From Rosa chinensis (lineage: Eukaryota; Streptophyta; Magnoliopsida; Rosales; Rosaceae), in assembly GCF_002994745.2 (NCBI RefSeq), contig NW_020126817.1, positions 62,001 to 126,000 of the forward strand: a stretch of 64,000 bases of DNA, given 5' to 3'. The notes beneath the pieces are model-generated. The model was not told the DNA's origin. It ran no database searches and worked only from the letters and a program-made list of their open reading frames with translations. The translations under genes and the position numbers were made by a program. Positions 34,410 to 46,087 of the stretch are shown piece by piece. How positions within the stretch are numbered: the first letter of the stretch is position 1; every line of letters begins with the position of its first letter.

Positions 34410-36203
34410 TGATAGGAGCAAAAAAGTGTGACGATATTATTAATTATGTGCCTCATTTTAGCCTTATTTCTCCCTTAGTTTTGTGTTTTGAGTCATTAAG
34501 TCATTTTGAAAGTCTTGTTGAGTGTTTGGAGTGAAATAGGCGGAAAAAGTAAAATTCATGAAAAATCCTAGCTGGATCAGGATTCCTAACTGTCAACTAT
34601 TTTTGCGGTCTTTACATTTTAATTTCCCTTTATTTTCTCTAGAAAATTCTGATATTCTCCTGCTTGTTGTAGGAAACGTTGCCTGGTTGAACTCTTGGAA
34701 ACAGCAATGATGGAGTCATAAAATAAAGCATTAAGATATTTGACCAAGCAATGAAGAAGGGAAATAAAGGAGAAAAGATGTTTTCAGTTGAGGAATAAAA
34801 GAAAAAGATGTTTCAGCTGGAAAATAAATAAGAGAAAGACGTTTTCAGTTGGGGAATAAAGGAGAAAAGACGTTTTCAGTTGAGGAATAAAAGAAAAAGA
34901 TGTTTCAGCTGGAAAAATAAATAAGAGAAAGATGTTTCAGCTTGGAAATTAAAGGAATTGCCCCATTATGAGAGGAGTTAAGGCCATAAAGAAGACGTTT
35001 CAGTTGGGAAAGCCAACCAATGCTCCCCTATAAATAGGCAATGCCCAGAACATAATTTGCATCACTTCCCGGCCTATCACTTCCCAGCCACAGATCACTT
35101 CCCAGCCAAGATCACTTCCCAGCCTATCACTTCTTGGCCAAAAACCATTCCAAGACTCTGCCCAATTCACTCCTTAAACTTCCATCACCTACAAGACCGT
35201 GACACCATCCATCCATCAATCTACAAAGCTCTTAGGCGCTGAGTCAAGGACGCTCCACCACCATAGCAGAGACGAGTTCATCACCGTGTTGCTAAGCCGC
35301 TGAGGAAAGCTTCAAAGTGTAACTATGACTCTACTTACAATTTTTTTTTCGGTTTTGTGCGTTTCAATTTGCAAGTTGTGTAATTGGAGACACGGAATTT
35401 TCAGAATATTTTTATTAATATTTTTGAGATTTTCAGTTTATTATTGAGTTAATTTTGAGAATTCTTTTATGATGCATGTTACAATCTTGTGCCCTTTTAC
35501 GTGTTTAGGTAATTTTCAGAGTTAGGTTCATAAGTTTGCATGCTAGAATAACGGTGAGAGTTCTTGTGTGTTTGCTTAATTTGCCAAGAGTAATTGTTAT
35601 TTGTTAAGACGCTGAGTTAAACAAGTAGTAATTAGTTCTAACGGGTGGTAAAAATCATGCTTTAATGATTAAATGATTCTGGAAATTACGTGTTAAATTC
35701 TATGTCTAATGGTTAATTTGCACGTGTGAGTTGATTCGAGGGTTAGATAATACTACTAGTTAAGAGAATTACGCTGAGTGTTTTCAAAAATTGTAGTATT
35801 AGGCTTGGTAAGGACTTTTCCGATCCAATCCTACATTAGAACGAATCAGATAAATGGATTGATCCGCTGAGGCTTTTCATTTGAGCTCTTATCTAGGCAT
35901 TTAAGATGGGCACATTTTTGTAGCATGTTGAAATGGATTTTCTGTTTTTACACTTAGTAATTTTCGAGTGGTATTGGTCTAGGTTAGGGAAGTCGATCAT
36001 TGTATATAGGTTTATTTGTTTTGTTTTTATTTTAAGTAGATTAGGAACCAAAATTCAAAACCCCCCATTTTATTCTTTTATTTGTTAATTGACCTTTTTG
36101 TGTAGGTGTACCCTACAATCCCCGGACTGAACGATCCCTGCTTATCCTATACTAACAACTACATTTTGCAGGGTTAAATTGTGAGGCTATTTCAGCCGCA
36201 TCA
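34410..36203 (+). repeat. LTR3 of the A complex (3' LTR)
   Basis: 1794 bp. It shares variants with LTR2 that LTR1 lacks (TTGAGG in the minisatellite, GTAAAAATCATG). TATA at 35029-35036. It is followed by the target duplication TTAAC (36204-36208). Confidence 0.95.
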
Positions 36204-36208
36204 TTAAC

Positions 36209-36879
36209 TTTCTAAGTTACTTTTACATTTACATACTTAGGTACTGGAACAGAGGACCTCGTTTGTGCAATGGGACTATAGAACAGCTACCCTCGACAAA
36301 GTCATGTTTAATCCAATATACCTTAAGCAGGTCACACATCATTTTTTTATTATTATTATTATTATAAACATAGTTAATATCTCAATTGATTCCAAGTTGT
36401 AAGTCGAGCCCAATAGAAACCACTACTATTGGTGAGATACGATATAGGGATAGTCGCCCAGACATAAGTCTCTTTCCTTTGTTTCAGAAGGCCGAATGGC
36501 CAGATTAAGAGGTAAGTGAGAGGGAGGACTCATTTTAGTGATACTACAGAGGCTACTCCCTCATAGAGGTTTAGGCCCCTATCGGCTACTCCCACATAGT
36601 GGTTTAGGCTCATTCAATAGTATCTCTGAGATCCAATTGAACCCATCACCCAGGGTCTCAACCTAAGACACCATCCATATGCGCCCCTTACTCAGCTGGG
36701 AAATTAACTTATGTGTTAGACCGTTCTCCAAGTGCTAATAAAGGCCGCCCTCAACCTCAAGAGACCAAAGCAAGGTACTAATGAAGGGTTTAGGCCAATA
36801 TTAACAAAAGGGCCCTTGTCTACTCATACGATTTTACACACTTACAACAATTAAGTATTTAGCTAAATTCATATCCTAA
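36209..36879 (-). mobile_element. Element A0, segment 2: leader
   Basis: This is the minus-strand A-type leader, resuming after the three-LTR complex. It contains both leader hairpins (36559-36569 and 36592-36602). It ends at the CCTAA duplication (36875-36879) made by element C and resumes at 49186. Confidence 0.9.
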
Positions 36880-39180
36880 TGGTGTCGCTTTTGGGAAGCG
36901 ACCAATTTAACCCTGAAATGTCATTAGTAGTATAAAGTAAATAGGGATCGTTCTATTCCGGGGATTGAGGGTACACCTGTCATTACCAAACAATTAAACA
37001 ATTAAAATTAAAACAAAGTATAATATTTACAAAAATAAAACAAAATATATACATATTTACGAAAAAGGGGGGATTTTTGATTTTGGTTTTCTATCTTCGA
37101 AAATAAAAGCTAACTAAATAATTAAAAACGCAAAAACATAAAAATATAAATGGAATGTAAGAACAAAGATCAAAGTCGAAACTCATGATTAAAATTGATT
37201 CAAGTTCATCATTGTTCATCATAGTCATGCAAGAGGAGTTGATCATGTGAAACGTTCAAAAGCAAACAATTTCCCATATTTTACTTTCAATGCTAATTAA
37301 CCTAAGCGAAAGCACCTAGATTAATTCTATCAAACATGCAATCAAGCCCTAGAAAGCTAGTCAATCATGTCATGTTTAACGCAATAAACACCTAGAAAGG
37401 CTATCAACTCAAATGTGCAACTTAGTATGAAAAAGTCCACCTAATTGCAATCTTCTTTGATTAAATTCGGTTTTTGTACAAAACCTTTACTACTTATCGA
37501 TTCAAGAACACAAAACCAAAAAGTTGATTCATGTTCTCAAATTCGTAGCAACAATCACATAAGAACCCTAAATGTTTCGAACCATTCAAGATAATCATAC
37601 AAAAGACTTCTATCATGCAAATTTAATTAAACACTCACACAAAAGCAACCATAAATCGCAATATATGAATCTGAAAATTAACAATTCATCATAAAATTTC
37701 AGAAAACAATACTTGTTCATACATATGTGTCAACTAAGGCAAAACCAACGAAAATACAAAGCAAAGGTACAAGGAGAATCGGATTACACCGTGATGAAGA
37801 TGAGATGAATGAAGTGATGATGTGGTCTCTTGAATTTCGAAAGCAATCTTCAAGGTGGAGGGTGGATGGTGTGCACGGCTTGTCTTCTTCTTCCTTGGCC
37901 TTGCTTGCACTTCGTGGTTGCCCTAGAGGATGGAGAGGAACACGGCTAGGCTAGAGAGATTTCTGAATTATTTTCTCAAAGTATAAACGCAAAAGTGTGG
38001 AATTTTTGGAACTCTTGACGTTGAGAAAGTGTAGGAATATATAGGGGACGGCCCCTAGGTGTCCAAGCCGTCCAAAACCCTAGAGATGTTCACGGCATGT
38101 GCTTGCTTCCTCCACATAATTTCCTCCAATGAATTCTTGCCACATAAGCCCTATGAGGTGGTGCAACCAATCACAAAATTCCAATATTAATTCCCTAAAT
38201 AATTCTTGCCGAAATAAAGAGATAATTTCTGATTTTATGCTTCCAAATTCGGCCAAAACTCTTTAGGGAATGTAGGAATGTATCTAGACTTCTTTTGATC
38301 TTTCCTTGGTCTCCACCTTTTTCTCTTTCCTTAAAATCTCTAGGGAATATCTTTGCCGTCCAAAACCCTAGGGTTTTGGCGTCCTCCCTTGTTTATCTCT
38401 TCCTTTTTCACGGCAAAACTTCTAGGGATTATCTCCAAGTATTTTCTTTCCATAAAAATAGCCCTAGAGAATCTCCCTAGAAAATCTCCACACATAATTC
38501 TGATTTTCACGCCACTTTCCTTGTTTTTTCTCTTGCTTTGAACGGCAACACTCCCCTAGGGTTTATTCATGCGTCATAAACCCTAAATATATGGGCTTTG
38601 ATGGGCCTTTATCCAATTTGCCGAAAATCCAAAGAGTTCTTGGGCCTCGTTGCTTCATCTTCAAGCCTTCTCATTTTCCAACGCAAAACACAATATTTTT
38701 CCATTTCTTTTTCATGGTTGCGTTGGAAACTTGCTAGGGAAGCCTTCCTCCATTTTGTAGGATTTCCTGGTTGGACTAGGAAAGCTTGTTTCTTCATTTC
38801 TGCTCAAATGTGTGGGCCATTTTCTCTCATGTTCGTTCGTCTTGATGTTCGCAAGCTCCTCTTTCCATTCATGCGTTCATTTCCACTTTCTAGCTCGGAG
38901 GTCCTGAAAATAGAAACTATACTTAAAATAGAAACTTTCTAAAAAATGAAAATAGAAACTTACTAAAAATGAAAAATAGAAACTTTCCAGAAATGAGAAA
39001 TGAAAAATGAGAAATGAGAAATGAGAAATGAAAAATGAAGACAAAAATGGAAACTTTCTACAATAAGGAACTTTCCCAATCAAAGAATGGAAACTTTCCC
39101 AAACAGGGATTTTTCAAGGAAATGGCGCAGAAAAGTGTAGGGAAATGCAGTTAAAACGTCGCATTAAAATGCTCCTATCA
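36880..39180 (-). repeat. C 3' LTR
   Basis: 2301 bp, from TGGTGTCGC to GCTCCTATCA on the plus strand. TATA on the minus strand at 38036-38043. A perfect 20-bp palindrome lies at 38360-38379. An array of GAAATGA units sits at about 38993-39038. Confidence 0.95.
38360..38379. other. Perfect 20-bp palindrome with telo-box core in C U3
   Basis: CCAAAACCCTAGGGTTTTGG is its own reverse complement and carries AAACCCTA on both strands. It is repeated at 48360-48379 in the other LTR and lies about 320 bp upstream of the TATA box. Confidence 0.85.
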
Positions 39181-39195
39181 AATTCCCCCACACTT
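39181..39195 (-). other. Polypurine tract of C
   Basis: AAGTGTGGGGGAATT on the minus strand abuts the 3' LTR, as in B. Confidence 0.82.
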
Positions 39196-41082
39196 AGCTT
39201 TTGCTAGTCCCTTAGCAAAATCAAACTAAGACACACCCTAAGACTCAACGAAAATTTAAAGACTTGACAAAAACAATGACTCTATTGCCCTTCAACTATT
39301 CGTCTCAGCAATCTCTTACTTTCATAACACCAAGATTAGCACTTAACCAAAATTCAATGTTAGGCATTCGAGAGTTAATTAAAACACATAACTTACATAT
39401 ACACAAGTAGGACTTGGTTGAAACAATGGTGATGGTTTCTGTCAAGCATGTTTCAAACAAGTTTGATTCAAATCTCACAAGTTATATCCCTCTTTCTTCT
39501 CTCAGATCATGGCAATGCTTAAAAGCTTATACACTCAAGTATATGTGAAAGATAACAAGTATATCACATAATGTAAGAAACGAAAGCACATGTATAATTT
39601 TCTTTAGAGATCTCATGAAGGATACCAACTACTTGCACAGATGGACCCAAGCCATAGGTTCAACTCTTGTAACTCATCTCCACATCAAGGGCTGTCCCAT
39701 CTTAAGGATCAAGAAGGTCTTCTCAAAGGTTGTAATGGGGCTAGGGCTTAAGGTTTAAAGAAGTGAAAGGTAAGGATTTATCAAAGTGTCCTAAAAACCT
39801 AGCAGAGCATATGTAGATGTAGAGACCACAAGAAATCCACCAATGCATTGCAAAAACGTCACTTCCCCTAGAGGTATCATAAAAGGGGCCTAGTGTCTTC
39901 ATGTTGGGCCCAATCTTCATTGTAAACTTCCCCTGAACTATAGTGAATGGACAAAGGTCAAATTTTTCTTTAATAGGCCTTCATTTCAAAGTAAACTCCA
40001 AAATCACTAAGTATGGGGGACTAAAATCCATAAATATTTCTTTCTTTTCTTTTCTAGCCGTACATTTTTTTTCTTTTCTTTTCATTTTTCACGGCTTTCA
40101 CATATTTTTTTCTTTATGGACAAGTCTACCCCCACACTTGAACTTTAACCTCTTCTCAATTTCCATCCTTAGCACCAAACCCATGTAGTATGTCTCAAAA
40201 GATAGCTCCACTAAGTTCTTAGAACAAAGGGTAGGGTTGTTACTATACTAAGCTTCATGGTTAAGGATTTTAGGGTGATGAACGAAAAGGCTTAATGTAG
40301 GCTCAAAGGGGCTTATCTAGGGGAGTCCCACGACGGGCACAAATGGGGACACAAGTTTATATGGCAATGGTGGTAATTCCTAGGGTGCCTCTATCCCTTC
40401 CAGAATCAGGGCCATGTATTGACATACGTCTCAACAAGCACAAGAGCGAATTCTAGCATTCTCTAGTCCATCAAACTTAATCTATGGCAAGTAGTCAATC
40501 AAATGAAAGAATAATGAGATCATCAAAACATCGCCAAGAAATTAAGAATATATATTTCATTTTCACTCCAAGAAAAAGGGACATGGCTCAAATATCTCAC
40601 ATGGGCTTTATGAATCAAAACTTATCTTAACATGCTCATATTTTCTGTACCAAAGTTTCGAAATCCATATCCACTACAAGGCACATATTTTTCATATATC
40701 TCAATTAACCAAAGAATACCATGTTTAAAAATCATCTCAATCTTGTGATCCTCTTTTAGTCATGATTTTAGAGATATAGAATCATCCTAGACAGTTGAAA
40801 GGGCATCCTAAGACTCAAAACAAAACAAAAGCAACGAAAATTTTTAAATTTTTGACATTTTTCAATTTTTTTGTATTTTTCAATATATGACTCAAGATAA
40901 AAGTGTAAATCCCTTCCCCCACACTTAAATATTGCATTGTCCTCAATGTAATCAATAAAAAGCATGCAATGGAACACTTAAGCATATAGGGATGAAATTT
41001 ACGAAAATGACTACCAACATAAAGAAAAATTGGAGAAGTAAAAGGGAGAGATAAAACAAATCTGCGTTGATGACTCCTCCAC

Positions 41083-41116
41083 AGCTACTTCAGAATTGGG
41101 TTGCCTCCCAAGCAGC
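41083..41116 (-). other. Conserved 3' RNA hairpin (C)
   Basis: Minus strand: GCTGC, TTGGG/CCCAA around AGGCAA, then AAGTAGC, which still pairs with GCTGCTT through one G-U wobble. It starts about 50 bp after the stop codon. Confidence 0.72.
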
Positions 41117-41165
41117 GCTTAATGTTTATAGTCTTTCAGCCTAGACTTGTACCTCCATTTAATCC

Positions 41166-44100
41166 TCAGGGTTTGGAACGTTTTGGAGGTAACATGATGG
41201 GGGCAGATGTCAACAACTCCTTAAGCTTGTCAAAAGCTTCTTGACACTCCTTGTCAAAGTGGAAGGGCACATCCTTCTGGAGTAGTTGACATAAGGGTCT
41301 CGAAATTTTGGAGAAGTCCTTGATGAACCTCCTGTAAAAACCTGCATGACCAAGGAAAGAACGAATCTCTCTCACAGAAGTGGGAGAGGGTAAGTGACGC
41401 ACAATATCAACCTTGGCTTTATCAACCTCTATACCCCTAGCAGAGACAATATGTCCTAGAACTATTCCTTGTTTAACCATAAAATGGCATTTTTCCCAGT
41501 TTAAGACAAGGTTAGTTTCCATGCAACGTTTCAGAATTATCTCCAGATTATTAAGACAATCATCAAAATTCTTTCCAAAAACTGAAAAGTCATCCATGAA
41601 TACCTCTATGATTTTCTCAATATAATCTGAAAAGATACTTACCATACATCTCTGAAACGTACCTGGAGCGTTGCAAAGTCCGAAGGGCATACGTCTATAG
41701 GCAAATGTTCCAAAGGGGCAAGTGAAGGTTGTCTTCTCTTGATCTTCATTTGCAATTGCAATCTGGTTGTAACCAGAATATCCATCCAGAAAACAATAGT
41801 AGTCATGTCCAGCTAGGCGCTCAAGCATCTGATCAATGAATGGTAGAGGAAAATGGTCTTTCCTTGTAGTTGCGTTGAGCCTCCTATAGTCAATGCAAAC
41901 TCTGTGGCCTGTGACTGTCCTTTGAGGCACCAGTTCGTTATCAGCATTCTTTACCACAGTGATCCCAGACTTCTTGGGCACGACCTGAACTGGAGAGACC
42001 CACTTGGAGTCAGAAATAGGGTAGATTACCCCACAATCAAGGAGTTTGATAACCTCCTTCTTCACTACTTCCATCATTGGAGGGTTGAGACGACGTTGAG
42101 CCTCTCTAGTGGGTTTAGACCCCTCCTCTAGAAGTATCCTGTGGACGCAAGTTGTAGGGCTGATTCCCTTGATATCCGCCAATGTCCATCCTATGGCGGT
42201 CTTGTGTTGCTTCAACATTTCCACCAACTTCTCTTCTTGTGGAGTTGTTAGTGCAGAGGACACAATCACTGGCAAGGTCTCCTTGTCCCCTAAGTAGACA
42301 TACTTCAAATGGTCCGGAAGAGGTTTTAGTTCAAGTTCTGGGGCCTGGACCACTGAAGGTAACGTCTTGTTAGTGGATAACTGAATGGACAAGGGAGAAA
42401 CAGACTTACCTATAAAGGGTGATGCCTCAAGGAAGGAGACGTTTTCAATGATTTTATCCTCACAAGTGTCTTTCAACTTGTCCTCTGAGATGGTGACGCC
42501 TTCCTTTGTATAGCCTACCCCACTCTCAAGGGTAGTGACTAGGGTATCCTCATGCATAACATCAAACATTTTCTGCGCAAGTTCATCCAAAATGTCAGCA
42601 GAAAAACAATCATTAACCTCTAGGGGATACCTCATGGCTTCAAAGATGTTAAAGCCAATAATGTCACCATCGAACTCCATTGTAAGAGAGCCTTCATACA
42701 CATCAATCTTCGTCCTAGCTGTCCTTAAGAAAGGACGTCCCAAAAGCAATGGAGTGGAACTTACAGGGGAGTCCTCCATTTCCAATACATAAAAATCAGC
42801 TGGGAAGATAAGATGGTTAACCTGTACAAGCACATCCTCCAACAAACCTCTAGGGTATGCATTGGATCTGTCAGCTAACTGAATGATAACATTGTCAGAT
42901 TTAAGTTCCCCTAGACCTAGGGTTTCATAAACAGAGTAGGGCATAACATTAACAGATGCACCTAGGTCTAGCATGGCATTCTTAAATCTAGAGTTACCAA
43001 TAGTACAAGGAATGGTAAAGCTTCCAGGATCCTTACACTTTGGAGGGATCTTCCTCTGAATTAGGGCAGAGACATTCTCACTTACCTTTACCACCTCCTT
43101 TTCACGGTTTACTCTCCTAGTAGTGCAAAGCTCTTTGAGGAACTTGGCATACTTAGGGACTTGCTTGATGGCCTCTAGGAGGGGTAGGTTTACTTGCACC
43201 TTCTTGAAAGTTTCCAAGATAGCTTGGTCACTTTCATCCTTCTTAGATTGGGCAAACCTGCGTGGGAAGGGCATGCAAGAAGAAGAAGGGTTAGCAATAA
43301 CCGAATTTGATAAGTTAGAATTATTACCTTTGATTTCCGGTTTTGCCTTTAAAGATGAGGATGCCTTGGTCTCTTCCTTTGACGTTGCAGGGTCCTTCTC
43401 AATACCCAACTTGGTGGGTTCTTGGTCTTCCTCAATCTCTATGCTCATTTGGACCTTCTTGGGTTGCTTGGGTGGATCCACAAATGGTCTCCCACTCCTC
43501 GTAGTCACAACTGATGCATTCTCCACATTACCCTTAGGGTTAGGTATTGTGCCACTAGGAAGCTTCCCAGTCTCATGAATCTTGCTCATGAAGTCCACAA
43601 CTTGGCCCATCTGTTTCTTAAGATCTGCAATATCCTTAGTGTGGGTCTGTTGTCCTTGAATCAAAGCTTGAGTAGAGTTTGTCAAGGCCTGGGTGGAACT
43701 AGTCAAGGCTTCCAACGTTTTGTCATAGTGAGACATTGAAGGTCCTGAGTTCTGTTGAGGCGGAGGCATGTAGGGCCTTTGAAAAGATGATCCTTGGAAT
43801 GAAGGCCCTTGAGGACGTTGGAAGTTCCCACCAAGAGGATTCTGAACGTTATCATTGTTGGTCCACTTGAAGTTGGGATGGTCCCTCCATCCTGGGTTGT
43901 ACGTATTGGAGTAAGGATCATGTCTAGGACGTTGAGGTCCTCCTTGGTATCCTCCTTGATATCCTCCAATAGCATTTGCAGATTCCCATCCTCCATTCTC
44001 ATTAAGTTGAGGGCACTGATCTGTAACATGCCCTTGCATAGAGCATACCCCACAAGCTATTGTTGCACTTGGTCCCTTGGAACTTACCACTTGGTTCATG

Positions 44101-45092
44101 AGTAGAGTAAGCTTATTCAGTTGGTCCTCAATTGCAGTATTCTTGCTCATCTCATGCACCCTACGAGTAGAGTGTCCTACCCCCTCATATTGTTGAGAGT
44201 TCAAGGCACGATTAGCTATCAGCTCCTTCCCAACTGTAGGGGACTTATCCACAAAAGCTCCTCCAGCTGCAGCATCCAACATTTGCCTTTCCAAGGGTAA
44301 GAGTCCTTCATAGAAACATGTGAGTAGGGTCTCATCCTTCATCTGATGTTGAGGACATTGTGCAAGTAAGGAATTGAACCTCTCATAGTAAGCAGCATAG
44401 GACTCATCATGGGCTTGCTCTATTCCACTGAGCTTCTTTCTAAGTGTGATGACCTTAGAAGCTGGGAAGTATTTTTCCAAGAAGGCCTTTCGCATTGTCT
44501 CCCATGAGGTGATACGTCCTGCAGGAAGCTCATATAGCCAATCTTTGGCTCTGTCAGCTAGAGAGAATGGAAATGCTCTCATCTTAAGAAGGTTCTCATC
44601 TGCCCCTTGTGGTTGCATGTTTGCACAAACAGATTGAAATTCTCGAACATGCTTGTTAGCGTCCTCCATATTAAGTCCATGGAAGATAGGGAGTTTGTGC
44701 AACAAACCACTCTTTAGCTCAAACTCTGCTTGTCTTCCAGCTGCAGGGGGAGGGTATACTATGCCTGTAGGGGGTCCTCCTTCAACAGTTGCAGTGGAAA
44801 GTTCCCTAATAGATGCCATTCTCTCTTCTTCGACTTCTTCAGGTGGTGGTGAAGGTGGTGGTGTAGAGTTGGACGAAATCACAGGTGAAGGTGAACGTGA
44901 AGGAGGAGATGGACTTGGTGTAGGTGATGTAGACTCCTCAGAACAGTAGGTCCTCTTCCCTTGTTCGTTAAAGATGTACCCTCTGTGTGTCGAAGGGGAA
45001 GGGCTTGTCTGCTCAAGAAGTGAAGGACCCTTCAAGCGAGCGAGCCTTGCTTCAATTTCCTTTAGTGTAGAGGATCTAAAAGGCTCGGTCAT
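41166..45092 (-). CDS. gag-pol: Gag-protease-reverse transcriptase polyprotein, truncated before RNase H
   Basis: 1308 residues in one frame, as expected for Athila-type gag-pol. Residues about 100-300 are the Gag capsid domain. The CCHC knuckle is C347, C350, H355 and C360, followed by YSNTYNPGWRDHPNF. The linker carries VTTRSGRPF near 529. The aspartic protease has the active site DLGAS at 709-713 and a LLGRPFL motif near 783. RT spans about 985-1290 with FLDGYSGYNQ (D1103) and FMDD (D1167, D1168), the YxDD equivalent; one motif reads NAPGTFQ where NAPATFQ is usual in the family. The chain reads SAPIM then KRSKP and stops, so RNase H, connection and integrase are gone. No internal stop or frameshift is present. 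It may provide RT in trans, but processivity without RNase H is doubtful. Confidence 0.95.
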   Translation of the reverse strand: MTEPFRSSTLKEIEARLARLKGPSLLEQTSPSPSTHRGYIFNEQGKRTYCSEESTSPTPSPSPPSRSPSPVISSNSTPPPSPPPEEVEEERMASIRELSTATVEGGPPTGIVYPPPAAGRQAEFELKSGLLHKLPIFHGLNMEDANKHVREFQSVCANMQPQGADENLLKMRAFPFSLADRAKDWLYELPAGRITSWETMRKAFLEKYFPASKVITLRKKLSGIEQAHDESYAAYYERFNSLLAQCPQHQMKDETLLTCFYEGLLPLERQMLDAAAGGAFVDKSPTVGKELIANRALNSQQYEGVGHSTRRVHEMSKNTAIEDQLNKLTLLMNQVVSSKGPSATIACGVCSMQGHVTDQCPQLNENGGWESANAIGGYQGGYQGGPQRPRHDPYSNTYNPGWRDHPNFKWTNNDNVQNPLGGNFQRPQGPSFQGSSFQRPYMPPPQQNSGPSMSHYDKTLEALTSSTQALTNSTQALIQGQQTHTKDIADLKKQMGQVVDFMSKIHETGKLPSGTIPNPKGNVENASVVTTRSGRPFVDPPKQPKKVQMSIEIEEDQEPTKLGIEKDPATSKEETKASSSLKAKPEIKGNNSNLSNSVIANPSSSCMPFPRRFAQSKKDESDQAILETFKKVQVNLPLLEAIKQVPKYAKFLKELCTTRRVNREKEVVKVSENVSALIQRKIPPKCKDPGSFTIPCTIGNSRFKNAMLDLGASVNVMPYSVYETLGLGELKSDNVIIQLADRSNAYPRGLLEDVLVQVNHLIFPADFYVLEMEDSPVSSTPLLLGRPFLRTARTKIDVYEGSLTMEFDGDIIGFNIFEAMRYPLEVNDCFSADILDELAQKMFDVMHEDTLVTTLESGVGYTKEGVTISEDKLKDTCEDKIIENVSFLEASPFIGKSVSPLSIQLSTNKTLPSVVQAPELELKPLPDHLKYVYLGDKETLPVIVSSALTTPQEEKLVEMLKQHKTAIGWTLADIKGISPTTCVHRILLEEGSKPTREAQRRLNPPMMEVVKKEVIKLLDCGVIYPISDSKWVSPVQVVPKKSGITVVKNADNELVPQRTVTGHRVCIDYRRLNATTRKDHFPLPFIDQMLERLAGHDYYCFLDGYSGYNQIAIANEDQEKTTFTCPFGTFAYRRMPFGLCNAPGTFQRCMVSIFSDYIEKIIEVFMDDFSVFGKNFDDCLNNLEIILKRCMETNLVLNWEKCHFMVKQGIVLGHIVSARGIEVDKAKVDIVRHLPSPTSVREIRSFLGHAGFYRRFIKDFSKISRPLCQLLQKDVPFHFDKECQEAFDKLKELLTSAPIMLPPKRSKP

Positions 45093-45096
45093 TCAT
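45076..45096 (-). promoter_or_regulatory. Six-codon uORF overlapping the gag-pol start (C)
   Basis: ATGAATG again: the first ATG opens six codons (MNDRAF) then TAG, and the second ATG starts gag-pol. Sequence differs from A but the geometry and length are the same. Confidence 0.62.
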
Positions 45097-45985
45097 AGGA
45101 ATCCTGAACATCATCAAAATTCAAAGAAGTTAGCAAAGTATAAAGTGAGTTAATTACAAATTAGTGATTTATACATCAACCTTACTATTCACGAGTCACT
45201 ATTCACAAGTTACTATTCACGACTTTACTATTTATGATTTATACAAGTATAAAGAGAAGTATAAATTACAAACTATCCACAATCTTTTCACAAATAAACC
45301 ACGTAAGAAGTTTATACAAGTATAAAATGTACAAAACAACACAATTTACAAGTGGAGGTTATGTTCAAGTATCTTATTATCTTTACAAAATAAAGTTAAT
45401 ATCTCAATTGATTACAAGTTGTAAGTCGAGCCCAATAGAAACCACTACTATTGGTGAGATACGATCTAGGGATAGTCGCCTAGACATAAGTCACTTCCCT
45501 TTGTTTCAGAAGGCTAGATGGCCAGATTAAGAGGTAAGTGAGAGGGAGGACTCATTTTGGTGACACTACGGAGGCTACTCCCTCATTGAGGTTTACGCCC
45601 CTATTGGCTACTCCCACATTGTGGTTTACGCACGGTCTATAGTATCTCTGAGATCCAATTTGAACCCATCACCCAGGGTCTCAACCTAAGACACCACCTA
45701 TATGCCCCTTACTCAGCTTGGAAAGGACTCATGTGTTAGACAGTTCTCCAAATGCTAATAAAAGCCGCCCTCAACCTCATAAGACCTTAGAAAGGCACTA
45801 ATGAAGGGTTAAGGCCAATATTAACAAAAGGGCCCTTATCTACTCATACGATTTTACACACTTATAACAATCAAGAAGTTAACAATATTTACAATTAATT
45901 CTTTACATTTCTTTTGTTTAACAAGATTAGACACCATTTACACAAAACTTTCACACAAACAAACAAAACGTCACTATTCACATCT

Positions 45986-46040
45986 AATTATTATTATTAT
46001 TATTATTATTATTATTTTTTTTTTTTTATTATTTTTTTTA

Positions 46041-46071
<31 letters not shown>

Positions 46072-46087
46072 TATTTTTTTTTTTTTG
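45986..46087. repeat. (TTA)n and (TTTTTA)n microsatellite
   Basis: About nine TTA units are followed by T runs and TATTTTTA units. It sits at the join between the two leader modules of C. Confidence 0.9.

Larger units (their letters stand above)
3054..36203 (+). mobile_element. Three-LTR Athila-like complex (A1+A2), gag-only
   Basis: This is a tandem LTR-internal-LTR-internal-LTR structure on the plus strand. The two internal regions are nearly identical and share the middle LTR, which follows a PPT and is itself followed by a PBS. Only the outer ends carry a target duplication (TTAAC, 3049-3053 and 36204-36208), so the whole was either integrated once or formed by unequal LTR recombination. 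Nested inside are a solo LTR (6875-9583) and element B1 (14658-30456) with B2 inside it. Coding capacity is Gag only, in the style of TR-GAG non-autonomous elements. No protease, RT or integrase remains. Confidence 0.93.
39181..41165 (-). other. C 3' UTR
   Basis: About 2 kb of non-coding sequence that is B-like. It holds the hairpin at 41083-41116, AAGTGTGGGG copies on the minus strand at 40917-40926 and 40130-40139, and the GTGCCCGTCGTGGGACT block near 40330. No env-like frame was seen. Confidence 0.85.
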
